A stretch of 48,994 nucleotides of DNA from Bryobacteraceae bacterium. Its GTDB lineage: Bacteria > Acidobacteriota > Terriglobia > Bryobacterales > Bryobacteraceae. The DNA lies in assembly GCA_030039005.1 (NCBI GenBank), contig JASHQT010000400.1, positions 1 through 48,994 of the forward strand. The letters run 5' to 3'. The notes beneath the pieces were generated by a model that had not been told where the DNA came from, did not search any database, and worked only from the letters and a program-made list of their open reading frames with translations. A program made the translations under genes and the position numbers. Numbering within the stretch: position 1 is the first letter of the stretch; every line of letters starts with the position of its first letter. Shown here piece after piece: positions 27,068-35,398 of this stretch.

Positions 27068-30000
27068 GTTCGGCTCCGAGCAGCGTTGGCAGACTCTCGG
27101 CGGCCGAGAAGCGCGCGCTCCTCGGCGAGCTGCTCGATAAGAAGCGCGCCGCCCGGCAGCCAGTCGTCTCCGAACCCAAACTGCGCCCAGTCTCTTTCTC
27201 GCAACGCCGCTTGTGGTTTCTCGATCAGTTGTCGCCCGGCACATCGTTTTACAACGTCGACTGCGTGCTCCCTTTGCCCGACCTGGGGATGAACGAAGAG
27301 GCGTTCGAGCGGGCCGTCCAGGAAATCGTTCGCCGCCATGAATCGCTGCGCACCGTGTTTGAAGCGGTGGACGGCGAGCCGATGCAAGTGATTCAGCCTG
27401 CGTCGCGAATCACCATGGAACGAATCGATTTGCGCCACCTTTCTCAGGCCGACCAGGATGCGGCAACGTTGCGCTGTGCTAACGCCATGGCGTCGCGTCC
27501 GTTCGATCTAGCGGTCGGACCGCTCATGCGCATCGCACTGGTGCATCGCAGCGACGGTCACATGATGATTCTGATCATGCATCACATCATCTGCGACGGC
27601 TGGTCCATGGGCGTATTCTTCAGGGAGTTCGTGGAGATTTACGGGGCATACCTGTCGGGCCGAGAGTCGCCGCTCGGCGAATTGACGATCCAGTATTCGG
27701 ATTTCGCAGCCTGGCAAAGGCAGCTGTTGCAAGGAGCAGGCTTGGAGAAACTGCTCCACTATTGGAAAAACAAGCTGGATGGCATTCCCCTACTGTATCT
27801 TCCCTGCGACCACACCCGCCCTCCCGTGCAGACGTTTCGCGGCGCGTCCCGCAGGATCCAGATACCCAAGAGCGTTCTGGATCCACTCAAGGCAGTCGCC
27901 AAAAGTGGAGGCGCCACTCTTTTTATGGTCTTACTCACGGCCTTCAAGATCCTCTTAAGCCGGTATGCAGGACAAGACGACATCGCGGTGGGAACCTACA
28001 TCGCGAATCGTAATCGCGCCGAGGTCGAACAACTAATCGGCTTCTTTGTGAACAGCTTGATCATGCGCACCGACCTGAGCGGCAACCCGCCGTTCCGGGA
28101 AGCGTTAGCGCGCGTCAAGGAGACGGCGTTGGGCGCGTACGCTCACCAAGACATGCCTTTTGAAACCTTGGTCGAGGTGTTGCAGCCGGACCGCGATCTC
28201 AGCCGGAATCCTCTGTTCCAGGTAATCTTTCAGCTTTTCAATGCCCCGAATGTGGAAATGGGGTCGGAAGAGTCTCAGCCCAATGCACCCCGAGTCGAGA
28301 AACGCAGCTCGACTTTCGATCTGGGTTTCAACGTGTGGGAAACGCCGGATGGACTGCGAGGCGCGATCGAATATTCGACCGACCTGTTCGAGCCGGAGAC
28401 CATTGAACGAATGGCCGGCCACTATAACAACCTGCTGGAGAGCATTATTCTCGATCCCTGGACTCCGATCCAGCAGTTGCCCATGCTCTCGGAGCAGGAA
28501 ATGCATCGGGCAGTCCACGAATGGAACGCTACCAGCGCCGCGCTGGATACCGGGCTTTCGGTGGTAGATCAGTTTCGAGCTCGCGTCGCAGAGCACCCCG
28601 AGAAGGTCGCGCTCATCTCGCGGGAACACCGGATCACGTACCTGGAATTGGCCGCTCGAGCCGGCGAACTCGCACGAAGCTTAGAAAGTCGCGGCGCCGG
28701 ACCCGGCTGCTTGATCGGAATCTGCCTGGAGCGCTCGGTCGCGGCAGTGGTCGCGATGCTCGCCGTTTTTGAAACCGGCGCGGCCTACGTGCCGATGGAC
28801 CCGAGCCATCCTGAGACCCGCCGAAAGTACATGGTGGAGGACGCCGGAATCTTCGGCGTGATCGACTCCTCCGGTTTCAGTGTCTGCCCTCGGGAACCTG
28901 CTTCGCACGCCGGCCTAGCCTACGTGATCTACACCTCAGGATCAACTGGACCGCCGAAAGGCGTCGCGGTGGAGCACCGCCAAATTTTAAACCGCCTGCG
29001 ATGGATGTGGCGTGAGTATCCGTTCGCACCGGACGAAGTGGGATGCCTGAAAACATCCCTTACCTTCGTGGACTCGATTTGGGAGGCGCTTGGCGCGCTT
29101 TTGCAGGGAATCGCGACGGTGGTCGTCGATGAGCGCACCTCCGGGAATCCGCTGGAGTTGCTGCGAGTGCTGGCCGAACATCGGGTGACACGGTTGTGGC
29201 TGGTTCCGGCTTTGTTACGCGAGATGGTCCACGTTTTGGAGTCGGATGAGGAGTTACGCCGCAAACTGTTCGCATTGCGTTTTTGGGTCAGCAGCGGAGA
29301 AGCGCTCTCTCCACAACTGGGACGTCAGTTCGCCCGGCTGATGCCTGCTGCGACCCTCTACAATCTCTACGGGACTTCGGAAGTCTGGGACGCGACCTGG
29401 CAAGATCCGCGCCGCGACAAGACCTGGCCGGAACGCTGCTCTATTGGCCGGCCGATCGATGGCGTCGAGGCGTGGGTGCTGGATCGAGCCAACCGGCCCT
29501 CGCCGGTCGGAGCACCCGGCGAACTCGTGATCGGAGGCGCCGGCTTGGCGCGTGGATACCTGAACCGGCCGGAGTTAACGAACCAGAAATTCATGCCGCA
29601 TCCATTTAAGCGAGAAGGCTTAGTGTTTCGTACCGGAGACGCGGCGCGTTATCTTCCCGACGGGCAGATCGAATATCTCGGCCGTCTGGACCGCCAGGTG
29701 AAGATTCGTGGGTTCCGGATTGAGCCGCGTGAGATTGAGGACGCGGTCATGGAGCACCCCGCAGTCCAAGAAGCCGCCGTGATCCCAGTAATGGGACCTG
29801 CGGGCTTGGAACTGGCCGCTTATGTAGCGCTGCTGCCCGACGAAACTGTGTCCGAGCCGGAGTTGATCGATCATCTCAGTAGCCGCCTGCCCTCGCACAT
29901 GATTCCAGCAAGCTGGACATTCGTGGCGAAGATCCCGAAAACTACCAGCGGCAAGGTGAATCATTTGGCGTTGCCCGCGCCTGGACGCTCCCTAGGCGAG

Positions 30001-30288
30001 CGAGGTCGTCCGTTTCTGGCTCCGCGGACGCCCGCGGAAGAAACTGCCGTCGAACTTTACCAAGAACTCCTCGGACTAGAAACGGTCAGCGCCGACGCGC
30101 ATTTCTTCCGGGAACTCGGCGGACACTCGCTTCTGGCTACGCGGCTAGCCTCGCGAATACGAAATCGGCTGGGCATCGAAATTCCACTGCTAGCACTCTT
30201 CGAAGCCCCGACGCCAGCTCTCTTGGCGCAAGTGCTGGATACCTACCAGAAGCCCGCCGGCGACGAGGAAAGCGCTAGCGCCAGCTAA
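27064..30288 (+). CDS. NRPS module, C-A-PCP, beta-alanine-type code, no release domain
   Basis: The start overlaps the previous stop (ATGA). The C domain has HHIICDG at 173-179. The A domain has YTSGSTGPPKG and an atypical A4 region: FVDSIWEAL places Val669 where nearly all alpha-amino-acid domains have the Asp that binds the alpha-amino group, followed by Asp670. A5 reads NLYGTSEVWD. The code begins V-D-W-W-V-S-L, like published beta-alanine codes (VDxVISx). PCP Ser1022 is in LGGHSLL, and the protein ends about 50 residues later in a Ser/Ala-rich tail. As the last synthetase in the line it should carry a thioesterase, reductase or terminal condensation domain, and it has none. The region downstream on this strand holds no further module. 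Confidence 0.95.
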   Translation: MSSAPSSVGRLSAAEKRALLGELLDKKRAARQPVVSEPKLRPVSFSQRRLWFLDQLSPGTSFYNVDCVLPLPDLGMNEEAFERAVQEIVRRHESLRTVFEAVDGEPMQVIQPASRITMERIDLRHLSQADQDAATLRCANAMASRPFDLAVGPLMRIALVHRSDGHMMILIMHHIICDGWSMGVFFREFVEIYGAYLSGRESPLGELTIQYSDFAAWQRQLLQGAGLEKLLHYWKNKLDGIPLLYLPCDHTRPPVQTFRGASRRIQIPKSVLDPLKAVAKSGGATLFMVLLTAFKILLSRYAGQDDIAVGTYIANRNRAEVEQLIGFFVNSLIMRTDLSGNPPFREALARVKETALGAYAHQDMPFETLVEVLQPDRDLSRNPLFQVIFQLFNAPNVEMGSEESQPNAPRVEKRSSTFDLGFNVWETPDGLRGAIEYSTDLFEPETIERMAGHYNNLLESIILDPWTPIQQLPMLSEQEMHRAVHEWNATSAALDTGLSVVDQFRARVAEHPEKVALISREHRITYLELAARAGELARSLESRGAGPGCLIGICLERSVAAVVAMLAVFETGAAYVPMDPSHPETRRKYMVEDAGIFGVIDSSGFSVCPREPASHAGLAYVIYTSGSTGPPKGVAVEHRQILNRLRWMWREYPFAPDEVGCLKTSLTFVDSIWEALGALLQGIATVVVDERTSGNPLELLRVLAEHRVTRLWLVPALLREMVHVLESDEELRRKLFALRFWVSSGEALSPQLGRQFARLMPAATLYNLYGTSEVWDATWQDPRRDKTWPERCSIGRPIDGVEAWVLDRANRPSPVGAPGELVIGGAGLARGYLNRPELTNQKFMPHPFKREGLVFRTGDAARYLPDGQIEYLGRLDRQVKIRGFRIEPREIEDAVMEHPAVQEAAVIPVMGPAGLELAAYVALLPDETVSEPELIDHLSSRLPSHMIPASWTFVAKIPKTTSGKVNHLALPAPGRSLGERGRPFLAPRTPAEETAVELYQELLGLETVSADAHFFRELGGHSLLATRLASRIRNRLGIEIPLLALFEAPTPALLAQVLDTYQKPAGDEESASAS

Positions 30289-30372
30289 ACGCCGGTTCCG
30301 TGGAAGTTCACGTTGGCAGGACTGTCAGCTACAATGTTGCGTCCCTGCTCATCGCGATACCGCGCGCGAGAA

Positions 30373-30402
30373 CCTGAACCCATTTCAGTTTCAGTACGGG
30401 TT
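30373..30402. terminator. Weak inverted repeat after the NRPS genes
   Basis: TGAACCC at 30373-30379 pairs with GGGTTCA at 30396-30402 across a 16-base loop, in the 131-bp gap between the last NRPS stop and the convergent pobA stop. There is no T-run, so it is at best a weak bidirectional terminator. Confidence 0.3.
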
Positions 30403-30419
30403 CAAGCTACGCTTCTGAA

Positions 30420-31601
30420 CTAGAACTCCAGGTCTACCGGCAAGCCCACGTAATTCTCCGCCAGGCTGGTCAACGCAGCGCGCGAACTAACGATGTAATC
30501 CAGATCGGTCAATTGACGCTTATAGTCAAACGGATTTTCGTCCGGGAAACGATGCAGGCTCTGCGTCATCCACCAGGAGAAACGCTGCGCCCGCCAGACG
30601 CGTTTGAGCACCGTATCGGAGTATTGGTTCAGCAGATCCGTTTTGCCGGTGCTGTAGAACGCGGCGATCGCGCGTCCCAGATGAAGAACGTCGAAGGCGG
30701 CGAGATTGAGGCCCTTCGCTCCGGTGGGAGGCACGATGTGCGCGGCATCGCCTGCCAGATAGAGCCGGCCCGCCGACATCGGTTCGGTGACAAAGCTGCG
30801 CATGGCCGTGACGCCCTTGTTGAGAATCGGACCGACGTTGGGCTTCCAACCATCCTCTGTGGTCATCCGTTTGAGCATTTCGTCCCAGATCGCATCGTCT
30901 GGCCAGCGATCGATGTCCTCGTCAGGCGGCACCTGAAAATACAAGCGCGTGATCTTGGGCGAGCGCATGCTGAACAACGCAAAGCCGCACTCATGATACG
31001 TGTAAACCAGAGCTTCGGACGACGGCGCGGCTTCAGCGAGAATGCCCAGCCATCCGAAGGGATAGGTTTTGTCGTAGAACCTCACCGCTCTCTCCAGCGC
31101 GGGACGGCAGATGCCGTGGAAGCCATCGCAGCCGGCGATGAAGTCGCAGGTCAGCTCCTCTTGTTTGCCGTTCGATCGAAAGCGAATGGAGGGTCGCACG
31201 GAATCGATGTTGCGTATGGAAACATTCTCGACTTCGTAATAGAGCGGACGGCCGGTCGAGACACGGGCTTCGATCAAGTCCTTCACCACTTCGTTCTGCC
31301 CGTAGACGTAGATCGCCTTGCCGCCGGTAAGTTCGGCGAGCGGGACATAGTGGCGCCGGCCCGCGAAGCTCAAGAAAACGCCGTCGTGCCGCATGCCTTC
31401 GCGCGCGAGGCGTACGCCCACGCCGATCTCGGTCATTAAGTCGGCGGTGAACTGCTCGAGCACGCCCGCGCGCACGCGGTCAATCACATACTCCCGGCTG
31501 CGGCTTTCTAGAATGACGGAATCAATTCCCTTCAAGTGTAGGAGATGACCCAGCAATAGTCCCGCGGGCCCCGCGCCGATAATTCCAACTTGTGTATGCA
31601 T
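30420..31601 (-). CDS. pobA: 4-hydroxybenzoate 3-monooxygenase
   Basis: The 393-residue protein has the usual length for PobA, a class A flavoprotein monooxygenase that uses NAD(P)H and O2 to convert 4-hydroxybenzoate to protocatechuate in the cytoplasm. Visible motifs are the FAD-binding GAGPAG at 9-14, the RVRAGVLEQ block characteristic of PobA, the DG motif in IAGCDGFHG, and the second FAD motif GDAAHIVPPTGAKGLNLA near 285. The start is ATG 31601. It is divergent from a tannase/feruloyl-esterase gene across a 121-bp region, which suggests joint use in plant-phenolic breakdown. No pobR-type regulator or protocatechuate dioxygenase gene lies in the window. Confidence 0.93.
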   Translation of the reverse strand: MHTQVGIIGAGPAGLLLGHLLHLKGIDSVILESRSREYVIDRVRAGVLEQFTADLMTEIGVGVRLAREGMRHDGVFLSFAGRRHYVPLAELTGGKAIYVYGQNEVVKDLIEARVSTGRPLYYEVENVSIRNIDSVRPSIRFRSNGKQEELTCDFIAGCDGFHGICRPALERAVRFYDKTYPFGWLGILAEAAPSSEALVYTYHECGFALFSMRSPKITRLYFQVPPDEDIDRWPDDAIWDEMLKRMTTEDGWKPNVGPILNKGVTAMRSFVTEPMSAGRLYLAGDAAHIVPPTGAKGLNLAAFDVLHLGRAIAAFYSTGKTDLLNQYSDTVLKRVWRAQRFSWWMTQSLHRFPDENPFDYKRQLTDLDYIVSSRAALTSLAENYVGLPVDLEF

Positions 31602-31634
31602 TCGATTTCCCTATCTTTTCAGATCTAGCGACAG

Positions 31635-31646
31635 CCCGCGCGCGGG
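31635..31646. promoter_or_regulatory. 12-bp perfect palindrome between pobA and tannase
   Basis: CCCGCGCGCGGG is a perfect palindrome located between the two divergent starts (31601 and 31723). It could be an operator, but it is low-complexity GC sequence, so chance occurrence in this genome is quite possible. Confidence 0.25.
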
Positions 31647-31685
31647 AACAAGATCGAATTCTTCTGGAACGATACGGATTCCTTA

Positions 31686-31715
31686 TTGGAGTTTAGAGGA
31701 TGCTTCCTATACAAT
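31686..31715 (+). promoter_or_regulatory. Sigma70-like promoter just before tannase start
   Basis: TTGGAG at 31686-31691 and TATACA at 31708-31713 are 16 bp apart. The start codon is at 31723, so transcription from this promoter would begin at or within a few bases of the ATG, giving a nearly leaderless mRNA. No ribosome binding site precedes the ATG, which is consistent. Confidence 0.5.
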
Positions 31716-31722
31716 CTAGGCC

Positions 31723-33324
31723 ATGATCCAAAGGATGCCCCGAACTCTGCTAGTGGCCCTGTCGATCGCTGCCGCCGTGGCCTATGGCCAAGAGCAACGC
31801 GGTGGACCTCCACCAGGCCCGGGCGGCTTTGGCTTCCAGCCGCCGCTGGGAATAACGCCGAAGCCCGCGATTGCGAACGCCAAGCCGGTGCGCTCCTGCG
31901 AGAGTCTGGCGATGGTCGCTCTGCCGCACACGACCGTTGAGTCGGCCGCAGTGGATCCGGCCAATCCCGGTATCTGCCGCGTGACGGCGACCACCACGCA
32001 TCCGCCGGCAGGCGACAAGGTGACCATCTGGATCGCGATTCCGACATCCAATTGGAATGGCCGGTTTCTGGGCACCGGCGGCGGCGGATTTCTGGGTGGC
32101 ATGCCCGCGGGCGTGAACCAGCCCGTCGCGCTGGGCTACGCATCCGGCGCTACCGATACCGGACACGAAGGCGGCCGGGGCACTTTCGCCCTGGATGCGA
32201 ACGGTCATCTGAACTGGCAGGCCATCCGCGATAACGCGCACGTTGGGATTCACGAAATGACCGTGACGGGCAAGGCGCTCACCGAAGCCATGTACGGGGC
32301 GGCCCCGCGGTATTCCTATTTCTACGGTTGCTCCACCGGCGGACGGCAGGGGCTGATGGAGGCGCAACGCTATCCCGCGGATTACAACGGTATCGTCGCG
32401 GGAGCACCGGCAATCAACTGGCCCAAGCTGATGATGCAGTCGATCTGGGGAACACTAGCGATGGAAGTTGCGGGAGATGCGGTGCCCGCATGCAAGCTGG
32501 CCGCTGCGACCAAAGCCGCCGTGGAAGCCTGCGACGAGTTGGATGGCGTGAAGGACGGTGTGATCGGCGATCCGGATCGCTGCCATTTCGATCCCAAGGA
32601 ACTGGTCGGGACCTCGGCGGGAGAATGTGGCACGTTCACTGAGGCCGATGCAGAGGTGATCCGCAAGATATGGGACGGCCCGCGCAAGGAAGATGGAAGC
32701 TTCCTGTGGTACGGGCAAACTCGCGGGGCGGATATACGGGCGTTGGCCGCGACGCGAGGTGATCCTTTGAAGCCGCTTACGTTTGCATTCACGACGGACT
32801 GGCTAAGGTATTTCATCACCGAGAATCCGCAGTACGACGTGTCCGCGATTACGCCGGACGCTTACCACCGTTTCTGGGACCAGTCGCTCGAGGAGTACGG
32901 GCTCGTGATCGGAACCGATAACCCGGATCTGACCGCGTTCCGCGACCGCGGGGGCAAGGTGGTCATCTGGCACGGCGGGGCCGATCAGTTGATCACGCCG
33001 CAAGGAACCATCGATTACTACAAGCGAGTTGAGCAGCAAATGGGAGGAGCGAAAGAGATCTCGCAGTTTGCACGCTTGTTTTTGGCGCCGGGCGTGGCCC
33101 ATTGCGCCGGAGGGGCGGGGCCGAATCCCTATGGTCAGTTAGATGCGCTGCGCTCCTGGGTGGAGGACGGGAAAGCGCCCGCGACGTTGACGGCCGCTCG
33201 CCGTGATCGATCGGGGGCGATTACGTCCTCGCGGCCTTTGTGCCAGTATCCGCTGGTAGCCAAGTACAAGGGCAGCGGAAGCACCGACGACGCGGCCAAT
33301 TTTGTGTGCAGCAAGGCCTATTAG
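31723..33324 (+). CDS. Secreted tannase/feruloyl esterase family protein
   Basis: The 533-residue product has a signal peptide (residues 5-21, ending at AYGQ), a Pro/Gly-rich linker, then the tannase/feruloyl esterase alpha/beta-hydrolase domain. The nucleophile Ser204 sits in GCSTGGRQG, the family signature; HGGADQLITP supplies the catalytic Asp and VAHCAGG the His. Several cysteines, including one in the nucleophile motif, fit the family's disulfide beside the active site. Members cleave galloyl, feruloyl or related aryl esters, releasing phenolic acids outside the cell. Divergence from pobA supports a role in feeding phenolic acids into catabolism. The exact ester is not readable. ATG 31735 is an alternative start. 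Confidence 0.9.
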   Translation: MIQRMPRTLLVALSIAAAVAYGQEQRGGPPPGPGGFGFQPPLGITPKPAIANAKPVRSCESLAMVALPHTTVESAAVDPANPGICRVTATTTHPPAGDKVTIWIAIPTSNWNGRFLGTGGGGFLGGMPAGVNQPVALGYASGATDTGHEGGRGTFALDANGHLNWQAIRDNAHVGIHEMTVTGKALTEAMYGAAPRYSYFYGCSTGGRQGLMEAQRYPADYNGIVAGAPAINWPKLMMQSIWGTLAMEVAGDAVPACKLAAATKAAVEACDELDGVKDGVIGDPDRCHFDPKELVGTSAGECGTFTEADAEVIRKIWDGPRKEDGSFLWYGQTRGADIRALAATRGDPLKPLTFAFTTDWLRYFITENPQYDVSAITPDAYHRFWDQSLEEYGLVIGTDNPDLTAFRDRGGKVVIWHGGADQLITPQGTIDYYKRVEQQMGGAKEISQFARLFLAPGVAHCAGGAGPNPYGQLDALRSWVEDGKAPATLTAARRDRSGAITSSRPLCQYPLVAKYKGSGSTDDAANFVCSKAY

Positions 33325-33520
33325 GACAACTAGGAGACCCAGCCTCATCAATACGCTGTTATTTTTGCCGGTGGCATTTGTCTTCTTGCCGCCGGCGCCC
33401 GCGCAAGCTCCCGCGCCCGGCCAGTTCCAGCGGGCCGCGCGGGACGGCAAACAACGCGTCCAACGCGACGAGTAGATTTAGGTCCAAGCCGGCGAGGTCC
33501 ATAATCTTGTGCCGGAAGGG
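33325..33520. other. Short gap with possible secreted-peptide remnant
   Basis: Plus-strand frame 33354-33476 reads NTLLFLPVAFVFLPPAPAQ followed by a polar tail and a stop: a signal-peptide-like start of some 40 residues without an ATG (TTG or GTG near 33364-33371 would be needed). It may be a tiny secreted peptide or the truncated 5' end of a lost gene. Nothing else is visible. Confidence 0.3.
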
Positions 33521-35389
33521 TTACTTGCCACCGGCCCGCTGGGGCGGATTTTTCAAACTCGTATACACCGCTTCCACGAACTGGGTGGTTGTCCAGGGGC
33601 CGGACTCCGCTCCAAACCGGCCGTCGTAATCCGCCGTGACCCGCGCCGCCTGCACGCGATCAAGCGTGGCCCCGCTTCGAATTAAATCCTGGACGCGGTC
33701 ACGGATGATCACTAGCATATCGCGGTACTCGGCGACCTCCCATTCATCGCAAAGGCGGCCATGGCCGGGCACGACCAACGTACCGCCCTCCTCATCATGC
33801 TGATAGACAGTGCGATGGAGGATGAAATTCAGGGCCTCGATCTCGCCCTGGACGCTGCCGCCGTTCTTCACATCGATGTGCGGATAAGAAACCGTGCTGA
33901 AAATGTCGCCGGTGGCGATCACATCCGAGCGCCGGAAGTGAACGATACTGTCGGCATCGGTAACCGCATTCGGCAGATGGAAGATTTCGATCGCCTCACC
34001 GTTGTGGAACTTGCGGCGGCGGCCTTCGAGAAACGTGTCGCTGGGCCATCCATCCGCGGGCATTTTGAGCGCCTCCAAATGGTTCTGCACATTTTGCTGG
34101 CCAATGATGGTAGCACCCTTACCAGCGTCGGCAAATTGCCCGGAAAAGAAGGAACCGACCACGCTAGGATCGAAACCGGCCGCCCGCAGCTTCGCATTGC
34201 CGCCTGTCAGGTCAGCTTGGAATCCAGTGTTGACAATAAACTGAATCGGCTTGTCGCTGAGTTTTCGCACAGCCGCGATCACTTTATCGGATAACTTCCC
34301 GGCGCCCGAATTCACGAGCATGGGCCCTTGCTCGCCTACCTGCACGGCGATGTTCCCGCCGTCGCCGACCAACATGGAGATATTCCCTTGCACCGGCAGG
34401 ACGTGGATTTCGCCGTCGGGCGGCATCGTGTCGAAGGTGCGGCTGGCTGGTGACGGCGCTGAAGACGGCACCAACTCGGCCTCCGCCGCGGAGGCCGCAG
34501 CTTTGGGATCGCTCAACTGATCGAGTAGTTCCGGGTACATCGTTTCCGGGCCTCCCAGCGTACCCAAGAAAGGAATCTTGTTTTTGTCGGCGAATTCGCG
34601 AGCGAACGGATGCCGGCCCCAAAAATAACTCTCCACCTGGTCCTCACGCCGCCCAATGATCTGCTCGCCATCGTCACAAGCATACAGCCAGTCATCGGGT
34701 TCTTTGATGTTGCGGCCGAGCGTGTAAGTCCGGCTGAACGGCTCTGCCAAATACACGGGATCATTCACCACCGAAAGATAGGTAACCCGGTCGCCGTGCC
34801 GGACGAAATGCTCCACCACAGTGGCTTCGTCGCTCTGCGGGACGCCGTTGGCGCGAATCCATCCGCGCTTCAGGTGTGTGGTGTAGACGGTCAAAGCATT
34901 GCCTTCGTATTTGCCGGTCGAAAATCCCGCCCAAGTGTGTTGCGCGTAAGGGGGAGGATGCGGGCGATCGTCCATCCAGATGGTGCGTCTGCCTTCGCTG
35001 ATCTGCCAGTAGTGTTTGATCGCGACAAGGCGCTGGGTGTCAGGATCGCGTACCTCCCAGAAACGCAGATTTCCGGGCTGGTTATAAGTGTAAGGCGGCA
35101 CGTAGCCCATGCATTGATGCTGGCGCCCCTGGATTCGCGAGGAGTTCCACGCGAGCGCATAGAGCCGGCCCGCCTCATTTAGCGGAATCCCTCCGTATTC
35201 CACCAGCGCGCCCGCGGCGGTAATCAATCCGGAATCTTGCCCCGGCTGCGGATACCAGGTTCCGGAAATATCGATGCCCGCGGGCTGTCCAGTGCGTCCG
35301 GCGAAGTCCAATCCCTGGGCGAAGACCAGCGCAGTCCATAGCAACGCCAGCGACGTGATCAACGCGACCAATATGCCCATTTTCTTCAT
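33521..35389 (-). CDS. Two-domain secreted protein: GHWEGD-type domain plus degenerate MBL fold
   Basis: I take ATG 35389 as start because AGGTGG stands five bases before it; GTG 35398 is in frame nine bases upstream. The 622-residue protein has an N-terminal signal/anchor, then a domain (about 35-280) of the secreted family found elsewhere in this window (GTWYPQ, GKYEGNALTVYTTHL). The C-terminal half (about 330-600) is a metallo-beta-lactamase fold, but zinc ligands are lost: the HxHxDH position reads NTGFQADLTGGN, keeping only the Asp, and the AHTDGDS position reads AVTDADS. VVPGHG keeps its His. A hydrolase activity is therefore doubtful; it may be a binding or scaffold domain. It is the last gene of a three-gene minus-strand operon. 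Confidence 0.82.
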   Translation of the reverse strand: MKKMGILVALITSLALLWTALVFAQGLDFAGRTGQPAGIDISGTWYPQPGQDSGLITAAGALVEYGGIPLNEAGRLYALAWNSSRIQGRQHQCMGYVPPYTYNQPGNLRFWEVRDPDTQRLVAIKHYWQISEGRRTIWMDDRPHPPPYAQHTWAGFSTGKYEGNALTVYTTHLKRGWIRANGVPQSDEATVVEHFVRHGDRVTYLSVVNDPVYLAEPFSRTYTLGRNIKEPDDWLYACDDGEQIIGRREDQVESYFWGRHPFAREFADKNKIPFLGTLGGPETMYPELLDQLSDPKAAASAAEAELVPSSAPSPASRTFDTMPPDGEIHVLPVQGNISMLVGDGGNIAVQVGEQGPMLVNSGAGKLSDKVIAAVRKLSDKPIQFIVNTGFQADLTGGNAKLRAAGFDPSVVGSFFSGQFADAGKGATIIGQQNVQNHLEALKMPADGWPSDTFLEGRRRKFHNGEAIEIFHLPNAVTDADSIVHFRRSDVIATGDIFSTVSYPHIDVKNGGSVQGEIEALNFILHRTVYQHDEEGGTLVVPGHGRLCDEWEVAEYRDMLVIIRDRVQDLIRSGATLDRVQAARVTADYDGRFGAESGPWTTTQFVEAVYTSLKNPPQRAGGK

Positions 35390-35398
35390 TTCGTCCAC

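Noticed and set aside
13430..29000. Repeated sequence at the A-domain and C-domain motifs of the four NRPS genes
   Set aside because: Similarity is limited to the conserved motifs expected of homologous domains; no recent duplication is evident.
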